Positions 14,611 through 22,479 of a stretch of DNA of 34,186 nucleotides are shown here, in pieces (the stretch's first letter is position 1; every line of letters begins with the position of its first letter). The stretch is from an uncultured Bacillota bacterium. GTDB taxonomy: Bacteria; Bacillota; Clostridia; Christensenellales; Borkfalkiaceae. Position numbers and translations under genes: made by a program. Location of the stretch: positions 1 through 34,186 of the forward strand of contig CASETU010000050.1 in NCBI GenBank assembly GCA_949290895.1. Reading direction: 5' to 3'. The notes beneath the pieces are model-generated. The model did not search any database and was not told the DNA's origin. It worked only from the letters and a program-made list of their open reading frames with translations.

Positions 14611-15105
14611 ATGAAGATTAGTAAAAAACAATTTGCGTACGCAATCGCCACTCTTGCGGTGTTTGTGCTGGCGCTGGTTCTAACTATTTTAGAGTGGAGC
14701 AAAGTGTTTATAGTATGCTCGCACCCGATATTCATGTTTTTCCTCGTTGTATCCGCGGGACTCGGTATACTTGCTACCGTGCGCGCCTTTCTGGATAAAT
14801 CTCCGTTTTTCTTTTTTCTGGGGGCGATATTGTTTATGTATTTAACATCTTATTGTCTTGCGGATTTTGCGCACATGGTTTGGTGGCTGATCGTCATCGT
14901 TGCGGTGGTCGTTGCCATGCTTTTCTTTGTGCTCAGCTTTATTTTTGCGGGGAACAGGACGGAAAATATCGCCTTAAATAAATCTCCCGACTATAAAAAT
15001 TACGAACAGCGCCGTTTGGAACGCGACGCAAAAGAAAAGGCGGAAGAGGAAAGTTACGTTCCGCCTGAAATCAAATCTTTCAAAGACGATAATAATCAAA
15101 AATAA
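14611..15105 (+). CDS. four-helix membrane protein with charged tail, unknown function
   Basis: No family is recognised. The 164-residue product has about four membrane helices (about 9-28, 36-60, 64-86 and 89-114) and a hydrophilic C-terminal tail (115-164) rich in Glu, Lys and Arg, including YEQRRLERDAKEKAEEE, likely cytoplasmic. GGAGGAG lies 9 nt before the ATG. It is the first gene of a run leading to pncB; a hairpin without a T-run lies in the 53-nt gap, so readthrough is likely. Confidence 0.75.
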   Translation: MKISKKQFAYAIATLAVFVLALVLTILEWSKVFIVCSHPIFMFFLVVSAGLGILATVRAFLDKSPFFFFLGAILFMYLTSYCLADFAHMVWWLIVIVAVVVAMLFFVLSFIFAGNRTENIALNKSPDYKNYEQRRLERDAKEKAEEESYVPPEIKSFKDDNNQK

Positions 15106-15119
15106 ATTTTCTATAAATT

Positions 15120-15141
15120 CCGCCTGCTTTGCGTCGGGCGG
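15120..15141 (+). other. intergenic hairpin before pncB
   Basis: A 7-bp stem (15120-15126 with 15135-15141, one G-U pair) with an 8-nt loop but no T-run. It may be an RNA processing or stabilising element rather than a terminator. Confidence 0.35.
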
Positions 15142-15158
15142 TAAAAGAGGTAAAATCT

Positions 15159-16616
15159 ATGAGTAGAAATCTGACTTTGCTTACCGATCTTTATCAGCTC
15201 ACGATGATGAACGGTTACCTCAAGCAGAAAAGGCAAAACGAAATCGCGGTGTTCGATCTTTTCTTTCGCCAGAACGGAATGATCACGTATTCTCTCGCCG
15301 TCGGGCTCGAGCAGGCGATCGACTACATCAACAACATCCGTTTCGGTTCCGAAGAGCTTTCCTATCTGACCGATCTCGGCTTGTTCGACGAAGAATTTAT
15401 CGATTATCTGAAGACTTTCCGTTTTTCGGGAGACGTTTATGCGGTGCCCGAAGGAACGGTGGTTTTTCCTGGTGAACCCATTTTAACTGTCAAGGCGCCC
15501 ATTATGGAAGCGCAGCTGGTGGAAACGGCTTTGCTCAACATCATCAATCATCAAACGCTCATCGCGTCTAAGTCTGCGAAAATCAATTACGCGGCTAAGG
15601 GCGATGCGGTGATGGAATTCGGTTTGCGCCGCGCGCAGGGACCCGACGCGGGCATTTACGGCGCGCGTGCGGCGGTCATCGGCGGCTGTGCGTCCACCTC
15701 CAACGTTTTGGCAGGCAAAATGTTCGATATTCCCGTTTCGGGCACGCACGCTCACAGCTGGGTGATGAATTTCCCCGACGAACTGACGGCGTTCAGAAAT
15801 TATGCGGAGGCGTATCCCGATAACGTGCTGCTTTTGGTCGACACGTACGATACTTTGAAAAGCGGCGTTCCGAACGCCATTCGTTGTTTTGACGAAATCG
15901 TGCAAAAAGGCATAAAGCCGAAGGGAATCAGGCTGGATTCGGGCGATTTGGCTTATTTAAGCAAGCAGGCTCGCAAAATGCTTGACGACGCGGGATATGA
16001 TTACGTGAAGATATGCGCTTCGGGTGATTTAGACGAGCGTTCCATTTCCTCGTTGAAAAGCCAGGGCGCGGCGATCGACACGTGGGGCGTCGGTACCAGG
16101 CTCATTACAAGCGAGGATATGCCCGCGCTGGGCGGGGTATACAAGATGTCCGCCGTCATCGAAAACGGCGTGGAAATCCCCAAAATAAAGCTTTCGGATA
16201 ACTTTGCAAAAATCACGAACCCCGGGTTCAAAAACGTATATCGAATTTACGATAAATACACGGGCAAAGCGGAGGCGGACCTCATATACCTCCGTTCCGA
16301 AGAGGAGTACGACGATACCGAACCGCTTACCATCACGCACCCGACGGAGCGGTGGAAAACGACGACATTTAAAGATTACACTTTGAAAAGCCTGCTTGTT
16401 CCCGTCATATTGAACGGGGAACAGGTTTACGAAATGCCGTCGCTAAAGGAAATAAAGGAATATGCGAAAGGCGAACTCGAAACATTTTGGGACGAATATA
16501 AGCGTTTAGACAGTCCGCATATTTACAAGGTGGACCTTTCCGATGCGCTTTATGAGCTAAAAAATTCCATGTTGGCGTCGATAAGAAATAAGGGAAAAGA
16601 GAGTGAAAATCAATAA
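15159..16616 (+). CDS. pncB: nicotinate phosphoribosyltransferase
   Basis: PncB makes nicotinate mononucleotide from nicotinate and PRPP, using ATP, in NAD salvage. The 485-residue protein opens with LLTDLYQLTMMNGY, carries FGLRRAQGPDAG and the conserved SGTHAHSWV segment with the His that is phosphorylated, and RLDSGDL in the PRPP/active-site region; a C-terminal domain of about 130 residues follows. I take the ATG at 15159, behind AGAGG, rather than the in-frame ATG ten codons upstream. The next gene starts 14 nt before its stop. Confidence 0.95.
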   Translation: MSRNLTLLTDLYQLTMMNGYLKQKRQNEIAVFDLFFRQNGMITYSLAVGLEQAIDYINNIRFGSEELSYLTDLGLFDEEFIDYLKTFRFSGDVYAVPEGTVVFPGEPILTVKAPIMEAQLVETALLNIINHQTLIASKSAKINYAAKGDAVMEFGLRRAQGPDAGIYGARAAVIGGCASTSNVLAGKMFDIPVSGTHAHSWVMNFPDELTAFRNYAEAYPDNVLLLVDTYDTLKSGVPNAIRCFDEIVQKGIKPKGIRLDSGDLAYLSKQARKMLDDAGYDYVKICASGDLDERSISSLKSQGAAIDTWGVGTRLITSEDMPALGGVYKMSAVIENGVEIPKIKLSDNFAKITNPGFKNVYRIYDKYTGKAEADLIYLRSEEEYDDTEPLTITHPTERWKTTTFKDYTLKSLLVPVILNGEQVYEMPSLKEIKEYAKGELETFWDEYKRLDSPHIYKVDLSDALYELKNSMLASIRNKGKESENQ

Positions 16617-17193
16617 AATTAAGTACAATAAAGAAGAAGTGCTTGATTTGATGGACGAACAAAAAAACGATTACGAGATCATTATCGGGGAACAAAAGAG
16701 CGTGATACAGCGGCTCAAAGCCGATATCAGGAAACTTTCCGCCGAGCTCGAATCGTATAAAAATCGGGAGAATCTCATCATGCTGACGCTCCGCTCTTCC
16801 GAAGAAAAGGCAGAGGAAATCCGTCGGCAAAGCGAGCTCGAATACGCGGCGGAACTGCGCCGTATGTCGGAACTCAAAGCGCGTTGGAACGGATTGTTTG
16901 CAGGGATAGAGAAGAAATTTCCGCATCATTTTGCAGTACGCAAAAGCGAAACGCTTTTGAAACGAATTGACGAAATTTTGGGCGGGAATGGTACAGCAAA
17001 AGAAAAATTCAACGGACTTTCAGACGCGCTCAAAGGGTATTCCGCACCGTTCGACCCGAAAGAAAAAGTCGAAAGGTATCTCGATGGCGTAGAAGAGGAA
17101 ACCGCTTGCACGATCGATTTGAACGAAGTGCTCAATCCCGGAGAACTTGACTTGGAGGAATTATGCAAAGAAATGGGACTCATGGAAAAATAA
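16603..17193 (+). CDS. DivIVA-like coiled-coil protein
   Basis: The 196-residue product has a long coiled coil (about 15-90: DEQKNDYEIIIGEQKSVI, LKADIRKLSAELESYK, ENLIMLTLRSSEEKAEEI), which resembles the DivIVA family's C-terminal coil, then a hydrophilic helical part ending in an acidic LDLEELCKEMGLMEK. No membrane segment is present. DivIVA relatives mark cell poles and septa, but the N-terminal membrane-binding motif of true DivIVA is not obvious here. The start is GTG at 16603, overlapping pncB by 14 nt, with an AGGG-type ribosome binding site. The 3' end overlaps lspA by 31 nt. Confidence 0.7.
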   Translation: MKINKIKYNKEEVLDLMDEQKNDYEIIIGEQKSVIQRLKADIRKLSAELESYKNRENLIMLTLRSSEEKAEEIRRQSELEYAAELRRMSELKARWNGLFAGIEKKFPHHFAVRKSETLLKRIDEILGGNGTAKEKFNGLSDALKGYSAPFDPKEKVERYLDGVEEETACTIDLNEVLNPGELDLEELCKEMGLMEK

Positions 17194-17828
17194 TTCACGT
17201 TATCTTTCCGCTCGTATTGCTTTTTTTGATTATTATCATCGATCAGCTGACGAAATGTTATTTTCATCAATACGACCTTGAAGGCGGTGAAAGGATTACC
17301 GTCATAAAAGATTTCTTGTTCTGGGACGTTTCTTATAATACCGGCGCTGCATTTAGCTTTTTAAGCGAAACCGAATGGGGACAGGTATTATTCAAAGTTC
17401 TTACGGTCATCGCATTGATAGCGATTTATGTTTATTATCTTTATATAAAAGATAAATACGTATTTTTAAAATACGGCTTGATTATACTGACGGCGGGGAT
17501 TATCGGAAATTTCATCGACAGGCTTGCGTTCAGTAAAGTTGTCGATTTTATCAGCGTAAAACTATGGTACGGATATTTTCCTACGTTCAATATAGCGGAT
17601 AGCGCCATCACCGTCGGCGTCATTATGTTTATCGTGCACTTCCTGTTTCTCGATGTCGATTGCCTTATCTGTTCCAAAAAGAAGAGAGAGGAAAGAAAAG
17701 CCAGGTTGGGCATAATAGATTCTCAAACTGAAAAAGAAAGCGTTGCCGAAGATAATGCGGGAAAAAACGCGGAAGAGAAGGTTAATTTTTCCGAAAGCGA
17801 TAACGGAGCGGAAAAAGATGGAAAATAA
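17163..17828 (+). CDS. lspA: lipoprotein signal peptidase (signal peptidase II)
   Basis: LspA cleaves the signal peptides of prolipoproteins in the membrane. The 221-residue protein has four membrane helices and the two catalytic Asp motifs, GNFIDRLAF and FNIADSAITVG, plus the conserved YNTGAAFSF segment. It carries an unusual charged tail of about 50 residues after the last helix (about 170-221, Glu/Lys/Asp-rich); most LspA proteins end near residue 165. The ATG lies 4 nt after GGAGG and inside the coiled-coil gene. The substrate-binding lipoprotein encoded at 28753-29745 is one likely client. Confidence 0.95.
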   Translation: MQRNGTHGKIIHVIFPLVLLFLIIIIDQLTKCYFHQYDLEGGERITVIKDFLFWDVSYNTGAAFSFLSETEWGQVLFKVLTVIALIAIYVYYLYIKDKYVFLKYGLIILTAGIIGNFIDRLAFSKVVDFISVKLWYGYFPTFNIADSAITVGVIMFIVHFLFLDVDCLICSKKKREERKARLGIIDSQTEKESVAEDNAGKNAEEKVNFSESDNGAEKDGK

Positions 17829-18735
17829 ATTTACCGTAGAAGAAAATTTTGCGGGTGAACGTGCGGACGTGTTTTTGACTTCAAAGACGGGATTTTCGCG
17901 TTCGCATATCAAAAAACTTTGCGATGAAGGCAAAGTTTTTTTATTCGGAAACCCTATCAAGAGCAACAAAATATTAAAATGCGGCGATGAGATTTTCTTT
18001 TCGGAAGAACCGCCTGAAACGCTAGATCTGACGCCGGAAAACATACCGCTCGATATCGTTTATCAGGACGCCGACATCGCGGTCATCAACAAGCCGCAGG
18101 GGCTAACCGTGCATGCGGGCAACGGCACAAACGGCGATACGTTAGTCAACGCGCTTTTGTATCATCTCGACAGCTTATCCGGCATCAACGGCGTGATAAG
18201 ACCGGGTATTGTCCATAGAATAGATAAAAATACTTCCGGGTTGCTCGTCGTGGCGAAAAACGACGCCGCGCACGTGTCGCTGGCAAAACAGATAGAGGAA
18301 AAGACCTGCAAGCGCATATACGTGGCGCTGCTGGAAGGCGTGCTCAAAGAGGACGAGGGAAGAATAGAAACTTATATAGGCAGAAGTGAAAAAGACAGAA
18401 CCAAGATGGCGGTCGCATCACATGGCAGAAAGGCGATTACCGATTTTAAGGTTCTTTGTCGCTATGAAAATTATACCCTCGCGGAATTTTCCTTGCAAAC
18501 GGGCAGGACGCACCAAATCCGCGTTCATGCGAAATATATCAATCATCCCGTGGTCGGGGATAAGGAATACGGCTATAAAAATCAGAAGTTTGCCTTGAAC
18601 GGGCAATTGCTGCACGCGAAAGAGCTTGTGCTTACGCACCCGCGCACGGGGGAAAGAATGTCTTTTACTGCGCCGTTGCCCGATTATTTTCTTCAAGTTC
18701 TGCAAAAACTGAAAAAAAATAAAAACCGCAAGTAA
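17818..18735 (+). CDS. RluD-type 23S rRNA pseudouridine synthase
   Basis: The 305-residue enzyme has an N-terminal S4 RNA-binding domain (about 1-70) and the RluA/RluD catalytic core with the Asp in HRIDKNTSGLLVVAK and the later GRTHQIRVHAKYINHPVVGD motif. Family members convert uridines in 23S rRNA helix 69 or other sites; the exact target cannot be read. It starts at 17818, 9 nt after GGAG, and overlaps lspA by 11 nt, a pairing seen widely in Bacillota. It ends in a palindromic terminator whose loop holds the stop codon. Confidence 0.9.
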   Translation: MENKFTVEENFAGERADVFLTSKTGFSRSHIKKLCDEGKVFLFGNPIKSNKILKCGDEIFFSEEPPETLDLTPENIPLDIVYQDADIAVINKPQGLTVHAGNGTNGDTLVNALLYHLDSLSGINGVIRPGIVHRIDKNTSGLLVVAKNDAAHVSLAKQIEEKTCKRIYVALLEGVLKEDEGRIETYIGRSEKDRTKMAVASHGRKAITDFKVLCRYENYTLAEFSLQTGRTHQIRVHAKYINHPVVGDKEYGYKNQKFALNGQLLHAKELVLTHPRTGERMSFTAPLPDYFLQVLQKLKKNKNRK

Positions 18736-18750
18736 TTACTTGCGGTTTTT
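18721..18750 (+). terminator. terminator of the pncB-lspA-rluD operon
   Basis: A perfect 30-bp palindrome, A5 on the left arm and T5 on the right. Its centre contains the rluD stop codon. Confidence 0.9.
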
Positions 18751-18782
18751 ATATAAATTACATAAAATAGAATCTTTTCGAA

Positions 18783-18817
18783 AAATGTAAGAAAATTACT
18801 GACGATTTTTTACATTT
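18783..18817 (-). terminator. weak AT-rich terminator at the end of upp
   Basis: An A/T-rich stem (18783-18794 with 18806-18817) overlaps the upp stop codon. On the minus strand it is followed by a short U-run. Its low GC content makes it a weak candidate. Confidence 0.4.
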
Positions 18818-19457
18818 ACTTCGTGCCGAATATCCTGTCGCCTGCATCGCCGAATGCGGTAACGATGTATCCTTTATCATTGAGCGGCGCGTCGGCATAA
18901 TGTGCTGCAAAAATCTTAACGTCGGGGTGTGCGGTCGCCACGCGCTTTAAGCCTTCGGGGGCGGCGATAAGCGATAAAAGCTTGATGCGCTTAAAACCGC
19001 GTTCCTTAATGAAAGAAATAGCTGCAGCGGCGCTGCCGCCCGTCGCGAGTGCGGGATCTACGACGATGACTTGCCCGTCGGTGCAATCTTTCGGCAGTTT
19101 GCAGTAATATTCGTGCGGCTGTAAAGTTTCTTCGTCGCGATAAAGTCCGATATGACCGATGCGCGCTTTTGGAAAAAGTGCGGTCAAACCGTCCACCATG
19201 CCGAGCCCCGCGCGCAAAATGGGCACGATGACGATTTTATCGTCGATGACGGGCGACTGAAAAGAGGACAGCGGCGCGTCTATCTGTACGTTTTTGGTTT
19301 TTAAATCGCGAAACGCTTCATAACCCATAAGCATAGCAAGTTCGCTTACGATTTCGCGGAATTCTTTGGTGTTGGTGTTTTTATCGCAAAGATGTGTTAT
19401 TTTATGCGCGATGAGCGGGTGGGAAAACAAAGTAACGTTTTTCATGTAATCTTCCAT
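18816..19457 (-). CDS. upp: uracil phosphoribosyltransferase
   Basis: Upp converts uracil and PRPP to UMP. The 213-residue protein shows [12 protein letters not shown], the PRPP loop [14 protein letters not shown] and the C-terminal uracil-binding [16 protein letters not shown] lies 7 nt before the ATG. It faces pyrR divergently, 129 bp apart, and uraA and a TudS-like gene follow, so this is a uracil salvage neighbourhood. Length matches the family. Confidence 0.96.
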   Translation of the reverse strand: MEDYMKNVTLFSHPLIAHKITHLCDKNTNTKEFREIVSELAMLMGYEAFRDLKTKNVQIDAPLSSFQSPVIDDKIVIVPILRAGLGMVDGLTALFPKARIGHIGLYRDEETLQPHEYYCKLPKDCTDGQVIVVDPALATGGSAAAAISFIKERGFKRIKLLSLIAAPEGLKRVATAHPDVKIFAAHYADAPLNDKGYIVTAFGDAGDRIFGTK

Positions 19458-19486
19458 AGTAAAACTTCCTTGAGTTATTTCTTATT

Positions 19487-19515
19487 AGTGTACTATAAAA
19501 AAGATAAAATTTCAA
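19487..19515 (-). promoter_or_regulatory. upp promoter
   Basis: On the minus strand TTGAAA (19515-19510), 17 nt and TACACT (19492-19487) precede the ATG by a leader of about 22 nt. Confidence 0.5.
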
Positions 19516-19538
19516 GTTAATTTTCGGAAAATATAAAA

Positions 19539-19568
19539 TTGACAAATATGTTTTATGTGTGCTAAAAT
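19539..19568 (+). promoter_or_regulatory. pyrR promoter
   Basis: TTGACA (19539-19544), 18 nt and TAAAAT (19563-19568). The leader would be only about 12 nt, too short for a PyrR attenuator. Confidence 0.6.
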
Positions 19569-19586
19569 TTACATACGGAGTTAATT

Positions 19587-20117
19587 ATGAAATTAAAAGC
19601 AAAAATTTTGGACGAACAGGCTATCAAACGGGCACTTGCGCGTATTTCCTATGAAATCGTCGAGCATTGCAAATCGGTTGAAAATCTTCTGCTTGTCGGC
19701 ATAAGGACGCGTGGCGTACCGCTTGCAGGTGCGATTGCCGAAAATATCGGCGGTTTAATCGGGGATAAAGTCGATTTTATAGAACTCGACCCGACTGCAT
19801 TTCGCGATGACGTTGAAAACGACGGTGTGGGCGAAAGCGGATTGAAAAAAGGTGTAACGCTGGGGAAAGATGTTATTCTTGTAGACGACGTGTTGTTTAC
19901 GGGGCGTACGGTGCGTGCGGCAATTGAGGCTGTGTTTGACTGCGGCAGGGCAAACAGTATACGCCTTGCTGTCCTTGTAGATCGCGGACACAGGGAATTG
20001 CCCATAAAAGCGGATTTCGTCGGTAAAAACGTTCCGACTTCCCGCCGCGAGGAAGTTGTTGTGCATGTAGGTTCTGTGGACGGTGAATTCGGCGTTTATA
20101 TTTACGAAAAAGAATAA
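19587..20117 (+). CDS. pyrR: PyrR bifunctional pyrimidine regulator / uracil phosphoribosyltransferase
   Basis: PyrR binds pyr mRNA leaders when UMP is plentiful and has weak uracil phosphoribosyltransferase activity. The 176-residue protein carries the PRPP motif VILVDDVLFTGRT (96-108), GIRTRG near the start, and VDRGHRELPI, all typical of PyrR rather than Upp. CGGAG precedes the ATG. It is monocistronic: a strong terminator follows and no pyr biosynthesis genes are in the window, so its regulatory targets lie elsewhere or include the uraA leader. Confidence 0.95.
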   Translation: MKLKAKILDEQAIKRALARISYEIVEHCKSVENLLLVGIRTRGVPLAGAIAENIGGLIGDKVDFIELDPTAFRDDVENDGVGESGLKKGVTLGKDVILVDDVLFTGRTVRAAIEAVFDCGRANSIRLAVLVDRGHRELPIKADFVGKNVPTSRREEVVVHVGSVDGEFGVYIYEKE

Positions 20118-20150
20118 CTTAAAATAGCAGAATATTTTTTGAATATATGT

Positions 20151-20177
20151 AAAAAGCCCGTTAAAAACGGGCTTTTT
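20151..20177. terminator. bidirectional terminator between pyrR and uraA
   Basis: A perfect 12-bp stem (20151-20162 with 20166-20177), 3-nt loop, A5/T5 ends. It serves both convergent genes. Confidence 0.9.
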
Positions 20178-20190
20178 GTTTAGTTGATGT

Positions 20191-21717
20191 TTATTTGTTT
20201 GTCTCACTTTCCGCTGGTTGATTTTCGGAAAAAGACGTCGTGTTTTCATCGATGGTGGAGATGTTTGCCGACAAACCGTCTTTAGAGGTGTCGTCACGAT
20301 CTTTCCTGCCGATATTCACGATTAGGTTGGTCAGGATACCGACGATGAGCGCGGTCGCGATAGACGTGATGGAGAGGAGCGCTTCGCCCGTCGTTTTGTT
20401 CGTGCCGAAATTGAGTACCAGTGCGCCGATTCCGCAGACGAGAATGGAACTTACGACAAAGAGGTTTTTGTTGTCGCCGAGGTCGACTTCTTTGAGCATC
20501 TGCAAGCCGCTGACGGCGATAAAGCCGTAAAGCGCTACGCACGCGCCGCCCATAACGCATTTGGGAATGGACTCGATGACCGCCACGAATGGGGTGAAGA
20601 AGGAGAGGAGCATACAGCCGATCGCCGCGCAGATAATGGTGATGATAGATGCGTTTTTTGTGATTGCCACGCAGCCGATCGATTCGCCGTACGTTGTGTT
20701 CGCGCAACCGCCGAAGATCGCGCCGACGATGGAGCCGAGTCCGTCGCCGAGGAGCGTTCTCGACAAACCGGGGTCTTTGATGAGGTCTCTTTCGATGATT
20801 GTGCTAAGGTTTTTATGGTCGGCAATATGCTGAGCGAGTTCCACGATGCCGATGGGCGCGAAAAGTAACGCAAGATTGCCTATCGCCACGCCGTTGATGG
20901 GTTCATATTCCCCGCCGTGCTGAATGCCCATTAGGAAAGTGAAGTCAGGCAGAGCGAAGAAGCTTTCAAAGGTGATTTTACCGAAGGCGTTTTTGAAAGG
21001 GGTGAAATCCAAAAGCTGCATATATTTTACATCCAAAGCCTGTCCGATTAACGTTAAGATCAGGGCGAGCGCATATCCCGCGCCGATACCGATGATGAAG
21101 GGGATAAGTTTTAAGGTTTTCGAGCCCTTGACGGAAGTGAGAACGATGACGAAGAAGGAGACGAGACCGCAGAAGATGGAGAGCAAGTTGTAATCATCGA
21201 CCATCAGATAATAAGAATTATTATAGATGTCTTTAAATTCTTCGACGTGTTGCATTGTGTTGCTCATGAGCCATTGTGTTGCAGTACCCGACAAGCTGAG
21301 CCCGATGATTGCGACGATCGGCCCGATGATGACTGCAGGCAAAAGCTTGTTGAGCCAGTTTGTTCCGACGAAGCGAATGACGAGGGATATAATGAGGTAA
21401 ACTCCTCCGGCAAACGCGACGCCGATGATCAGCCCCCAGTAACCGTAGTTTTGAGCAGCCGCCGCACCCATTGCGCCGAGGAATGTGAAGGAACTTCCCA
21501 AGAAGACGGGGCTTCTTCTTTTTGTACATAAGATGTAGACGAGTGTGCCGATGCCCGCACCGAAAAGCGCTGCTGCGGGGTCCATCGTAAGACCTTGCGA
21601 AGAGATGATGATGGGGACGAGAAGCGTTGCCGCCATGATAGCGATCATCTGCTGGAACGCGAATACGATGATTTTCCCGAATGTGGGCTTGTCGCTGACG
21701 CCGTAAATGAGTTTCAT
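20191..21717 (-). CDS. uraA: uracil/xanthine permease (NCS2 family)
   Basis: The 508-residue protein has the UraA/NAT membrane layout with more than ten hydrophobic segments, an early FAFQQMIAIMAATLLVP block, and the helix-10 substrate region around FGGCANTTYGESIGCVAITK. Placement beside upp and pyrR favours uracil over xanthine. A hydrophilic tail of about 40 residues follows the last helix. I start at the ATG at 21717, behind AAGGAG at 10 nt spacing. An in-frame extension of 27 codons runs through the leader terminator and is rejected. The long leader suggests transcription attenuation. Confidence 0.9.
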   Translation of the reverse strand: MKLIYGVSDKPTFGKIIVFAFQQMIAIMAATLLVPIIISSQGLTMDPAAALFGAGIGTLVYILCTKRRSPVFLGSSFTFLGAMGAAAAQNYGYWGLIIGVAFAGGVYLIISLVIRFVGTNWLNKLLPAVIIGPIVAIIGLSLSGTATQWLMSNTMQHVEEFKDIYNNSYYLMVDDYNLLSIFCGLVSFFVIVLTSVKGSKTLKLIPFIIGIGAGYALALILTLIGQALDVKYMQLLDFTPFKNAFGKITFESFFALPDFTFLMGIQHGGEYEPINGVAIGNLALLFAPIGIVELAQHIADHKNLSTIIERDLIKDPGLSRTLLGDGLGSIVGAIFGGCANTTYGESIGCVAITKNASIITIICAAIGCMLLSFFTPFVAVIESIPKCVMGGACVALYGFIAVSGLQMLKEVDLGDNKNLFVVSSILVCGIGALVLNFGTNKTTGEALLSITSIATALIVGILTNLIVNIGRKDRDDTSKDGLSANISTIDENTTSFSENQPAESETNK

Positions 21718-21885
21718 TTGTGCATATCTCCTTAAATAATTTTTAACAGAATAAAAGCCCTGCTCTACGAAAATAAAGCAAGGCTGCAAGCACAGCATAA
21801 AAGCGCTTAAAAAACGCCGTCGTCCGTAAAAAATATTGCGAGTATCTTGCCGGTATCTCCGTACCGCATTAAAGATATTCCATTT
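21718..21885 (-). promoter_or_regulatory. uraA leader, candidate cis-regulatory RNA of unknown type
   Basis: The leader of about 168 nt can fold a proximal helix AATAT/ATATT enclosing a GGTA/TACC hairpin, then ends in the intrinsic terminator at 21757-21784. A GCAAG in the upstream part can pair with CTTGC around the terminator's 5' arm, a possible antiterminator. I find no canonical PyrR-binding loop and no purine riboswitch core. PyrR remains the nearest plausible regulator. Confidence 0.45.
21757..21784 (-). terminator. terminator hairpin inside the uraA leader (attenuator)
   Basis: On the minus strand an 8-bp stem with one G-U pair (21784-21777 with 21764-21757) and a 12-nt loop is followed by a U-rich run (21756-21750), about 35 nt upstream of the uraA ATG. 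It lies within the transcribed leader, so it should act as an attenuator. Confidence 0.6.
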
Positions 21886-21891
21886 GCATGA

Positions 21892-21920
21892 ATTGTATCA
21901 CATCTTAAAAATAAAGTCAA
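21892..21920 (-). promoter_or_regulatory. uraA promoter
   Basis: On the minus strand TTGACT (21920-21915), 17 nt and TACAAT (21897-21892). Its -35 lies 18 bp from the -35 of the divergent TudS-like gene. Confidence 0.7.
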
Positions 21921-21937
21921 AACTTTCGCACAAATTC

Positions 21938-21966
21938 TTGAAAAAAAATTGAATGTAACGTATAAT
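21938..21966 (+). promoter_or_regulatory. promoter of the TudS-like gene
   Basis: TTGAAA (21938-21943), 17 nt and TATAAT (21961-21966). Divergent and closely spaced to the uraA promoter, so both could share a regulator. Confidence 0.7.
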
Positions 21967-21986
21967 ATCCTTAAAGGAGAAGAAAG

Positions 21987-22403
21987 ATGAAAATACTTGT
22001 AAGCGCATGTTTGTTAGGCGAAAACTGCCGATATAAAGGCGACAACTGCAAAAACGAAAAGGTAGTCGCGTTGAAGGAAGGAAACGAACTTATTGCCGTT
22101 TGTCCCGAAGTTCTCGGCGGGCTTTCCACTCCGCGTGCGCCTGCTGAACGGGTGAAAGAAAAGGTTTTGGCAAACAACGGCAAAGACGTTACCGAAAACT
22201 ATAAAAAAGGCGCGGAAATCGCTTTGGAAATCGCAAAAGAAAACCATATAGATTATTGTATATTTAAAAGCAAAAGTCCGTCTTGCGGTTGCGGTATGAT
22301 TTACGACGGAACTTTCAGCGGAAAAACGGTTTGCGGAAACGGCGTAACGACAGAACTTTTCATAAAGAACGGTTATCGGGTAGTCGACGAAAATTCGATA
22401 TAA
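21987..22403 (+). CDS. DUF523 family protein, TudS (2-thiouracil desulfurase)-like
   Basis: The 138-residue protein has the DUF523 signature: SACLLGENCRYKG (C8, C14), CPEVLGG (C39) and KSPSCGCG (C100, C102). Characterised DUF523 members (TudS) hold a [4Fe-4S] cluster on three conserved Cys and strip sulfur from 2-thiouracil to give uracil. It is divergent from the uracil permease and close to upp and pyrR, which fits a role in salvaging thiolated uracil, for example from modified RNA. The function here is inferred from family and neighbours. AAGGAG lies 7 nt before the ATG. No clear terminator follows. Confidence 0.85.
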   Translation: MKILVSACLLGENCRYKGDNCKNEKVVALKEGNELIAVCPEVLGGLSTPRAPAERVKEKVLANNGKDVTENYKKGAEIALEIAKENHIDYCIFKSKSPSCGCGMIYDGTFSGKTVCGNGVTTELFIKNGYRVVDENSI

Positions 22404-22420
22404 TTTTACATGGAAAATCG

Positions 22421-22449
22421 TTGATATTCCGAAAAAAAAGTGATATAAT
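22421..22449 (+). promoter_or_regulatory. promoter of the 22480 membrane-protein gene
   Basis: TTGATA (22421-22426), 17 nt and TATAAT (22444-22449). Confidence 0.65.
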
Positions 22450-22479
22450 TTAATGGAAAAATTTCGGAGGTAGGAATTT

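Noticed and set aside
21718-21798. N-terminal extension of uraA by 27 codons
   Set aside because: The extension would read through the leader terminator hairpin; the ATG at 21717 has a good ribosome binding site and starts at the family's usual N-terminus.
21718-21885. Purine riboswitch or canonical PyrR-binding loop in the uraA leader
   Set aside because: The conserved core bases of both are not found. Only a generic attenuator is supported.
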